Positions 58,574 to 64,000 of a DNA stretch of 64,000 nucleotides are shown here, one piece after another. The first letter of the stretch is position 1. Every line of letters begins with the position of its first letter. The notes under the pieces are model-generated. The model ran no database searches. It saw nothing but the letters and a program-made list of their open reading frames with translations, and was not told the DNA's origin. The stretch lies in contig JAXMOG010000002.1 in the NCBI GenBank assembly GCA_034670065.1, positions 558,001 to 622,000 of the forward strand. Reading direction: 5' to 3'. The stretch is from Mesobacterium_A sp034670065 (GTDB lineage: Bacteria; Pseudomonadota; Alphaproteobacteria; Rhodobacterales; Rhodobacteraceae). The position numbers and the translations under genes were made by a program.

Positions 58574-59080
58574 ATGCCATTGTCGGTACGCCGCCTGCAG
58601 CAGCAAAAGGACGCGCCGACCGTGCAATTGGATGATACAGACCGCCGCATTTTGAACGTGTTGCAACGCAACGGCCGGATTTCGAATGCTGACCTAGCAG
58701 AGCAGATCAACCTGTCTGCCTCTGCCTGCCACCGCCGTGTACAACGATTGGAAGCGGCGGGGGTTATCCGGCAGCATGTGGCCCTGCTGAATGCGCGCGA
58801 AATTGGTCTGCCCACCACCGTTTTCGTCGAAATCAAACTATCGACCCAGGCTGATGAAGTGCTGGACGCCTTTGAAAAAGCTGTGGCCCGCGTGCCTGCA
58901 GTTTTGGAGTGTCACCTAATGGCTGGAAGTGCAGATTATATTTTGAAGGTCGTTGCCGAAGACACCGATGACTTCGCCCGCATTCACCGCCAATACCTGA
59001 CCCGCTTGCCCGGAGTTGCTCAGATGCAATCGTCCTTTGCCTTGCGGACCGTTTTCAAGACAACTGCGCTACCGCTATGA
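58574..59080 (+). CDS. Lrp/AsnC-family regulator
   Basis: Regulator with an N-terminal helix-turn-helix (ISNADLAEQINLSASACHRRVQRLEAAGVI) and a RAM domain (VLECHLMAGSADYILKVVAEDTDDFARIHRQYLTRLPG). From the ATG at 58574 it has 168 residues. A GTG at 58622 would give 152, the more usual length, and neither start has a strong ribosome site. It precedes a GMC dehydrogenase by 48 bases and could control it. Confidence 0.88.
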   Translation: MPLSVRRLQQQKDAPTVQLDDTDRRILNVLQRNGRISNADLAEQINLSASACHRRVQRLEAAGVIRQHVALLNAREIGLPTTVFVEIKLSTQADEVLDAFEKAVARVPAVLECHLMAGSADYILKVVAEDTDDFARIHRQYLTRLPGVAQMQSSFALRTVFKTTALPL

Positions 59081-59128
59081 CTTGCGCCTGAATTCCCCTG
59101 CGTTACGCTATCTGCAGGAGGAATGCCA

Positions 59129-60727
59129 ATGTGGGACTATGTGATTGTTGGTGCGGGCAGTGCAGGCTGTGTTTTGGCCAAACGTTTAAGCGAGGCAGGA
59201 CATAAGACACTGCTTCTGGAAGCTGGCGGTAAGGACAATTATCATTGGGTCCACATTCCGATGGGGTATCTGTATTGCATCGATAATCCGCGCACAGATT
59301 GGATGTATCGCACCGCCGAAGACGCCGGATTGAACGGTCGCAGCCTGCTTTATCCGCGTGGAAAAGTGTTGGGCGGCTGCAGTTCGATCAACGGAATGCT
59401 CTACTTGCGCGGGCAAGCGGCGGATTACGACGGCTGGCGTCAAATGGGCTTAAGCGGTTGGGGTTGGGAAGATGTCTTGCCCTATTTCAAGAAATCCGAA
59501 GACTATGTTGACGGCCCGTCGGAGCTTCACGGCGTTGGCGGTGAATGGCGGGTGGATGATCAGCGTCTTCACTGGGATGTTCTGGACGATTGGATGGAGG
59601 CGGCCCATCAAGCGGGCCTTCCCAAGACGACCGACTTCAACACTGGCAACAACGAGGGCGTCGGATATTTCCGGGTGAACCAACGCAATGGATGGCGCAT
59701 GAATACCGCCAAGGCGTTTTTGCGCACCACATCCGGTGACAAGCTGAAGGTTGAAACCAAAGCGCACGCCAAGGAACTGGTCCTTGAGGGCAAACGCGTT
59801 GTTGGGGTGCGTTACGAAAAAGACGGTCAAATCCATGAGGCGCGCGCCGGGGCAGAGGTGATCGTCAGCGCAGGGGCAATCAACTCCCCGCAACTCCTGC
59901 AGCTTTCGGGTATCGGCCCGGCGACCTTACTCAAAATGTATGGACTTGATGTGGCCATCGACGCGCCCGGTGTCGGTGAAAACCTGCAAGATCATTTGCA
60001 ATTGCGCTGCGCATGGAGGCTAAGCCAAGGCAAAACGCTGAACACCATGGCCAATTCGTTGCTAGGTAAGGCGAAGATTGGATTAGAATACGCGTTGCGG
60101 CGCACCGGCCCAATGTCGATGGCCCCCTCGCAACTGGGCGCGTTCGCGAAATCACGCCCTGATTTGGCCACTCCAAATTTGGAATTCCACGTGCAACCGC
60201 TGTCTCTGGAGGCGTTTGGCGAACCTTTGCACAATTTCCCTGCGGTCACGGCAAGCGTGTGTAACTTGAGGCCTGAAAGCCGGGGGCGGGTTCAGATTGT
60301 GTCTGGCGATTTTCACGATGCTCCGCGGATTTCGCCAAATTATTTGTCAACAGAGGGGGATCGATCTGTCGCTGTGGACTCCATTCGATTGGCGCGGCGC
60401 ATCATGACGCAAACTGCCGTGCAAAAGTATCTTCCCCAAGAGATGAAGCCGGGCCCGCAGTTTGACACGGAGGAGGATTTGGTCAGGGCCGCGGGTGATG
60501 TTGGTACAACAATCTTTCACCCGGTCTCAACCGTCCGGATGGGTACAGACGCTACAGCGCCTTTGGATAGCGAACTGCGGCTGAAGGGGCTTAGCGGTTT
60601 GCGGGTGGTGGATGCATCGGTGATGCCCACAATCACCAGCGGCAATACCAATTCGCCAACCATAATGATCGCTGAAAAAGCCGCAGACATGATTTTGCAA
60701 CAGGCGCGTCGTCAAAGCGCGGCATAA
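59129..60727 (+). CDS. GMC-family oxidoreductase (choline-dehydrogenase-like)
   Basis: FAD-dependent alcohol dehydrogenase of 532 residues. The FAD motif is VGAGSAGCVLAKRLSEAG; the GMC signatures are RGKVLGGCSSINGMLYLRGQ and GAINSPQLLQLSGIG; the C-terminal region holds FHPVSTVRMG and SGNTNSPTIMIAEKAA, with a His-Asn-type catalytic pair. It is related to BetA but lies next to an Lrp regulator and hemF, so the alcohol is unknown. The ATG at 59129 is chosen because AGGAGG lies seven bases before it; the ATG at 59123 is too close to that site. Confidence 0.9.
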   Translation: MWDYVIVGAGSAGCVLAKRLSEAGHKTLLLEAGGKDNYHWVHIPMGYLYCIDNPRTDWMYRTAEDAGLNGRSLLYPRGKVLGGCSSINGMLYLRGQAADYDGWRQMGLSGWGWEDVLPYFKKSEDYVDGPSELHGVGGEWRVDDQRLHWDVLDDWMEAAHQAGLPKTTDFNTGNNEGVGYFRVNQRNGWRMNTAKAFLRTTSGDKLKVETKAHAKELVLEGKRVVGVRYEKDGQIHEARAGAEVIVSAGAINSPQLLQLSGIGPATLLKMYGLDVAIDAPGVGENLQDHLQLRCAWRLSQGKTLNTMANSLLGKAKIGLEYALRRTGPMSMAPSQLGAFAKSRPDLATPNLEFHVQPLSLEAFGEPLHNFPAVTASVCNLRPESRGRVQIVSGDFHDAPRISPNYLSTEGDRSVAVDSIRLARRIMTQTAVQKYLPQEMKPGPQFDTEEDLVRAAGDVGTTIFHPVSTVRMGTDATAPLDSELRLKGLSGLRVVDASVMPTITSGNTNSPTIMIAEKAADMILQQARRQSAA

Positions 60728-60788
60728 CACGCCATTGCGCAAATGGTGCAAGACGGGCTAAGGCGCAGTGCAAAACAGGGGGGCTGGC

Positions 60789-61682
60789 ATGCCTGACGCA
60801 TTCGACGCGGAAAAACAACGCGCCTCAACATGGTTCCGCGAATTGCGTGACCAGATTGTTGCAGCCTTTGAGCAACTTGAAAACACGCATGACACCGGCC
60901 CATTCGCTGAAATGGCCCCGGGTAAGTTTGACGTCTCGAAAACAAAACGCCGCGCTGACGACGGGTCTGATGCAGGTGGCGGGCTGATGAGCGTGATGCG
61001 CGGTGGTCGGGTATTTGAAAAAGTCGGCGTAAATATTTCAACGGTTTACGGCGAACTGGGTGAGCGCGCGCAGATGGCAATGGCAGCGCGCAAAGGTATT
61101 CCAGGAATGAAAGACGATCCCAGATTTTGGGCTTCGGGCATTTCCTTGGTTGCGCATATGCGAAATCCGCAGGTTCCTGCGGTGCATATGAACACGCGAA
61201 TGTTCTGGACACCACATGCGTGGTGGTTTGGAGGCGGATCAGACCTGAACCCTTGCATCGAATACGCTGAAGACACCGACCATTTCCACGCAACACAAAA
61301 AGCCCATCTGGATCCGCATGGCCCGGACAAATACCCGCGCTTGAAAAAATGGGCTGACGAATACTTTTTTATCCCGCATCGCAACAGGGCACGGGGTGTT
61401 GGCGGCATTTTCATGGATGATCAAAATTCTGGGAATTGGGAGGCTGATTTTGCCCTGACACAAGACATTGGGCGCGCGTTCCTGCCGGCTTTTGTACCCT
61501 TGGTCGAAAAACGCCGCGCCCAACCCTTTGGCGACGCAGAGAAAGACACACAACTCATTCACCGCGGTCTCTATGCCGAATACAATCTGGTCTACGACCG
61601 TGGCACGAAATTCGGACTAGAAACAGGCCATGATGCAAATGCTGTATTGATGAGCTTGCCACCTTTGGCAAAATGGGTTTGA
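60789..61682 (+). CDS. hemF: Oxygen-dependent coproporphyrinogen III oxidase
   Basis: Enzyme of 297 residues that oxidatively decarboxylates coproporphyrinogen III to protoporphyrinogen IX in heme synthesis, in the cytosol. Family stretches include VHMNTRMFWTPHAWWFGGGSDLNP, HRNRARGVGGIFMDDQNSG and EYNLVYDRGTKFGLETG. The ATG at 60789 is used rather than one 7 codons earlier. A terminator-like hairpin follows at about 61753-61792. Confidence 0.96.
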   Translation: MPDAFDAEKQRASTWFRELRDQIVAAFEQLENTHDTGPFAEMAPGKFDVSKTKRRADDGSDAGGGLMSVMRGGRVFEKVGVNISTVYGELGERAQMAMAARKGIPGMKDDPRFWASGISLVAHMRNPQVPAVHMNTRMFWTPHAWWFGGGSDLNPCIEYAEDTDHFHATQKAHLDPHGPDKYPRLKKWADEYFFIPHRNRARGVGGIFMDDQNSGNWEADFALTQDIGRAFLPAFVPLVEKRRAQPFGDAEKDTQLIHRGLYAEYNLVYDRGTKFGLETGHDANAVLMSLPPLAKWV

Positions 61683-61752
61683 CCACTCGCGAAGCGACTT
61701 GAGACAACGCTTTTTTGCGTATTTAGAAAGAAAAGAAGCTTAAAGAGGTCCA

Positions 61753-61792
61753 CCCCACTATCCGGATTGAAAAGACAAGCGGGACAGTGGGG
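61753..61792 (+). terminator. Terminator-like hairpin after hemF
   Basis: CCCCACTATCCG pairs imperfectly with CGGGACAGTGGGG across an 11-15-base loop, and is followed by CTTCTTCTC. It lies 70 bases after hemF. Confidence 0.55.
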
Positions 61793-61923
61793 CTTCTTCT
61801 CTTGCGGTCATCGGCTCGCCAGCCTGTACCGCATGTCTTTATCAACGCATTAACCTTAACGCGCGGTTACCAACCAGGCGTGTTCCTGCAATTCTTTTCT
61901 TTTCAAATACGCTTTCAGTCCTC

Positions 61924-62487
61924 TTAGCCGGAACCATTCGTGTTTATTTCGCGCCAAGTGCCGGAGGCCAAACCTTCCAGGGTCCAATCCCCAACTGCCC
62001 AGCGCACCAGCCTCAAGCAAGGCAAACCGACATGAGCGGTCATTCGTCGGACCTGCCTGTTGCGCCCTTCGGTGATGGAAAGCTTAATCCAACAATCCGG
62101 TACCGTTTTGCGGAACCGAACCGGCGGGTCGCGTGGCCAAAGGTCTGGAGTGGGAAGCAATTCGGCTTTGGCCGGGCGGGTTGGGCCGTCTTTGAGTGTT
62201 ACTCCGTTGCGTAGCGCGCGGAGCTGAGAGTCATTTGCTTCGCCTTCGACTTGAACGAAATATGTCTTCGGGCGTCGGAATTTGGGGTTGGAGATTTGGG
62301 CCTGCAGGCGCCCATTGTCGGTTAGGATCAATAGGCCCTCGCTGTCCAGGTCCAATCTACCTGCCGGGTAAACACCTGGCACATCGATGTAGTCCGACAG
62401 CGTTTGACGGGCGGTGCCTTGAGTGCCCTTGTCGGTGAATTGCGACAAGACATTCATGGGTTTGTTAAAGATGATTACCCGCGCCAT
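61924..62487 (-). CDS. rluE: 23S rRNA pseudouridine synthase (RluE type)
   Basis: Pseudouridine synthase of 187 residues of the RsuA family. The catalytic aspartate lies in AGRLDLDSEGLLILTDNG (about residue 46), and TEGRNRQVRRMTAHVGLPCLRLVR is present. It lacks an S4 domain, as RluE does. RluE modifies U2457 of 23S rRNA in E. coli. It abuts the tadA stop with no gap, so the two are cotranscribed. Confidence 0.9.
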   Translation of the reverse strand: MARVIIFNKPMNVLSQFTDKGTQGTARQTLSDYIDVPGVYPAGRLDLDSEGLLILTDNGRLQAQISNPKFRRPKTYFVQVEGEANDSQLRALRNGVTLKDGPTRPAKAELLPTPDLWPRDPPVRFRKTVPDCWIKLSITEGRNRQVRRMTAHVGLPCLRLVRWAVGDWTLEGLASGTWREINTNGSG

Positions 62488-62937
62488 TTAGCGCCGCTCC
62501 TTGAAAAACCGTTTCAAAAGCTCTGTGGCGGCCTGCTCTCCTAGACCGTCAAAGACTTGTGGGCTATGATGACATTGCGGATGTGAAAATACACGTGCCC
62601 CATGGGAGACACCGCCGGATTTTGGGTCTGAAGCGCCAAAATAGAGACGCCGGATGCGGGCGAAAGACGTTGCTGCGGCGCACATTGGGCATGGCTCGAG
62701 GGTGACGTAGAGATCATGATCGGGCAGGCGTTCTTGCCCAAGGTGCGTGCAAGCAGCACGGATCGCCAGTATTTCGGCATGGGCCGTCGGATCATTCAAT
62801 TCACGTGTGCGGTTGCCGGCCTGCGCAATGATCTGCCCTGTGGACGATACGACGACCGCTCCAACGGGAACTTCCCCGCGCTGGGCGGCCGCCTTGGCCT
62901 CACTGAGGGCAATATCCATGAAACTGCGAAATGTCAT
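62488..62937 (-). CDS. tadA: tRNA adenosine(34) deaminase TadA
   Basis: Zinc deaminase of 149 residues that converts A34 of tRNA-Arg(ACG) to inosine. The zinc and catalytic motifs are complete: His-Ala-Glu in TAHAEILAIRAA (about residues 53-55) and PCPMCAAA (about residues 83-90). It is upstream of rluE in the same transcript and divergent from rluB, a common arrangement. Confidence 0.95.
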   Translation of the reverse strand: MTFRSFMDIALSEAKAAAQRGEVPVGAVVVSSTGQIIAQAGNRTRELNDPTAHAEILAIRAACTHLGQERLPDHDLYVTLEPCPMCAAATSFARIRRLYFGASDPKSGGVSHGARVFSHPQCHHSPQVFDGLGEQAATELLKRFFKERR

Positions 62938-63016
62938 GGGGGTTCATACCTTGGTGAGGCTGGGCCTGAAAGCACAGAGGTTGCGAATTTGGTTCCCTTG
63001 TGCGGGCGGTTCCGGT

Positions 63017-63811
63017 ATGGCCCTGCGCATGAGCAAACCCACCCCTCCAGGCGATCGGATCGCAAAAGTTTTGGCACGCGCCGGCATTGCCAGCCGACGT
63101 GAAGCAGAACGGATGATTGAAGCCGGGCGCGTTGCCGTCAACGGCAAGTTGATTGACCGTGCCGCACTGAACGTGACCGAAAGCGACAAAATTGTTGTGG
63201 ATGGCAAGCTGGTGGGCGCGCCGGAAGCGCCCAGGCTTTGGTTGTACCACAAGCCGACCGGTCTGGTGACCACCACGAAAGACGAGCAGGGCCGCCCGAC
63301 AATCTATGATGACCTGCCCGAAGAACTGCCGCGGGTCATGACCGTGGGCCGCCTTGATCTTAATTCCGAAGGCTTGCTTCTGATGACCAATGACGGAGGG
63401 CTGAAGCGACAGATGGAGCTGCCCAGCACGGGTTGGTTGCGTCGGTATCGCGTGCGGGTCAATGGGCGTCCAACGGATGAAGTTTTGGCGCCATTGCGCG
63501 AGGGTTTGGTGGTTGATCGGCAGAAATTCTTGCCGATGATTGTTGCTCTGGATCGCCAGCAAGGCGCCAATGCTTGGTTGACGGTTGGCATTCGCGAAGG
63601 CAAAAACCGTGAAATTCGGCGTGCCATGGCAGATGTTGGTCTGTCGGTGAACCGGCTGATCCGAATCAGCTATGGGCCGTTTCAATTGGGCAACCTGAAA
63701 CCCGGTGAGGTGGAAGAAGTCCGTTCCCGTGTCATGCGTGACCAATTGGGATTGGATGGGTCCAAGGCAGATCGTCCGAAACCGCAGCGACGCCGCAGAA
63801 CCAAGCCATAG
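63017..63811 (+). CDS. rluB: 23S rRNA pseudouridine synthase (RluB type)
   Basis: Pseudouridine synthase of 264 residues: an N-terminal S4 RNA-binding domain (RIAKVLARAGIASRREAERMIEAGRVAVNGKLI) and a catalytic domain with GRLDLNSEGLLLMTNDG (Asp at about residue 115), REGKNREIRRAMADVGL. The tail is basic (KPQRRRRTKP). RluB modifies U2605 of 23S rRNA. The ATG at 63017 or the one at 63029 may be used. A longer frame reaches antisense into tadA and is rejected. Confidence 0.93.
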   Translation: MALRMSKPTPPGDRIAKVLARAGIASRREAERMIEAGRVAVNGKLIDRAALNVTESDKIVVDGKLVGAPEAPRLWLYHKPTGLVTTTKDEQGRPTIYDDLPEELPRVMTVGRLDLNSEGLLLMTNDGGLKRQMELPSTGWLRRYRVRVNGRPTDEVLAPLREGLVVDRQKFLPMIVALDRQQGANAWLTVGIREGKNREIRRAMADVGLSVNRLIRISYGPFQLGNLKPGEVEEVRSRVMRDQLGLDGSKADRPKPQRRRRTKP

Positions 63812-63906
63812 AATCTGGCTTGGCATGGTTGGTTGTGATTAACCATTCTCCAAAATTCCCGCCTGTCGCCTAGTTTTCGCCGGGTTTTCGGCAGAAGCCA
63901 GATGAC

Positions 63907-64000
63907 ATGCTTATGTCAATACTCGCGATATTCATTCTCTTCGGGTCCACCTTATTGATCCTCAGCAATCTTCGGATGGTGCTGCGGGATATCTATGATG
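63907..64000 (+). CDS. Start of an ORF running off the right edge, possibly a membrane protein
   Basis: From the ATG at 63907 an open frame runs to the end of the window (31 codons). The product begins MLMSILAIFILFGSTLLILS, a plausible membrane segment. No ribosome site is convincing and nothing identifies a family. It may be the beginning of a real gene. Confidence 0.35.
   Translation, partial: MLMSILAIFILFGSTLLILSNLRMVLRDIYD

Noticed and set aside
62900..63826. 308-codon minus-strand frame antisense to rluB
   Set aside because: It is long but fully antisense to a conserved pseudouridine synthase; its product is Gln/His/Pro-rich without domains, a codon-usage shadow.
63825..63846. Hairpin ATGGTT / AACCAT after rluB as a terminator
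   Set aside because: The stem is only 6 bp and AT-rich with no T-run; it is too weak to call.
1..64000. CRISPR arrays, insertion sequences, prophage or integrase genes, tRNA or rRNA
   Set aside because: I looked for regularly spaced repeats, transposase or integrase proteins, and tRNA T-loop patterns and found none. I could not run a covariance model, so a divergent tRNA is not strictly excluded.

Overview
The window is a contiguous chromosomal stretch of an alphaproteobacterium, almost certainly of the Rhodobacterales (Roseobacter group). This is inferred from gene content: FlaF/FlbT flagellin control, a Mur-type Fur protein divergent from sitABCD, PcaQ-controlled protocatechuate genes, PobA, choline/betaine oxidation, a PutA without a DNA-binding domain beside an Lrp-type regulator, and frc sugar transport. 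Base composition looks like mid-50s percent G+C by eye (not counted). I found no phage, insertion sequence, CRISPR array, tRNA or rRNA. Most of the window is catabolic and transport genes plus half of a flagellar cluster.

Layout. 1-3991 (minus): a LacI regulator followed by a spermidine/putrescine-type ABC importer, whose ATPase runs off the left edge. 4233-10806 (minus): the least explained locus. It holds an ECF sigma factor with a Cys-bearing tail, an exported NTF2-like protein, three small exported proteins, an NrtA/SsuA-type ABC importer, and an ABC-2 exporter pair resembling those tied to PQQ-dependent alcohol dehydrogenase systems. 10996-15365 (minus): betA, betB, a probable structured RNA and aqpZ. 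15726-17837: 4-hydroxyphenylpyruvate dioxygenase, a small Rieske protein and a MarR regulator. 18024-22572: arsenic genes (ArsR-ArsC fusion, ArsJ-type GAPDH, ArsJ) divergent from an MFS transporter with a His-rich tail. 22744-23006: a 31-codon ORF overlapping hemP. 23137-27153: putA and its Lrp-type regulator. 27158-31136: mur and sitABCD. 31224-35566: frcBCA-type sugar importer and a ROK regulator. 35569-40446: aromatic catabolism (pobR/pobA, pcaQ/pcaCHG). 40517-43672: carbamoyltransferase, SGNH hydrolase and a small TTG-start protein. 43983-45661: LysR and XRE-cupin regulators. 45704-58519: flagellar genes. 58574-63811: Lrp regulator, GMC dehydrogenase, hemF, rluE, tadA, rluB. A further ORF begins at the right edge.

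How the genes fit together. Aromatic amino acids and 4-hydroxybenzoate are routed through HPPD and through PobA to protocatechuate and PcaHG/PcaC; pcaD and pcaB are not here. Choline goes to glycine betaine through BetA/BetB, and proline to glutamate through PutA. Arsenate can be reduced by the ArsC domain or, as 1-arseno-3-phosphoglycerate made by the GAPDH, exported by ArsJ. Mur probably shuts off sitABCD when manganese is sufficient. The flagellar block encodes rod, hook-assembly, export-ATPase and flagellin-control parts, but lacks the ring, switch, stator, most export-gate, hook and hook-associated genes, so these must lie elsewhere.

Regulatory sequence is unusually readable. Inverted repeats sit in front of the LacI, Mur, ROK, PcaQ, MarR and probable BetI targets. 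Intrinsic terminators mark many gene ends. The flagellin mRNA leader holds a run of small hairpins just before a TTG start codon.
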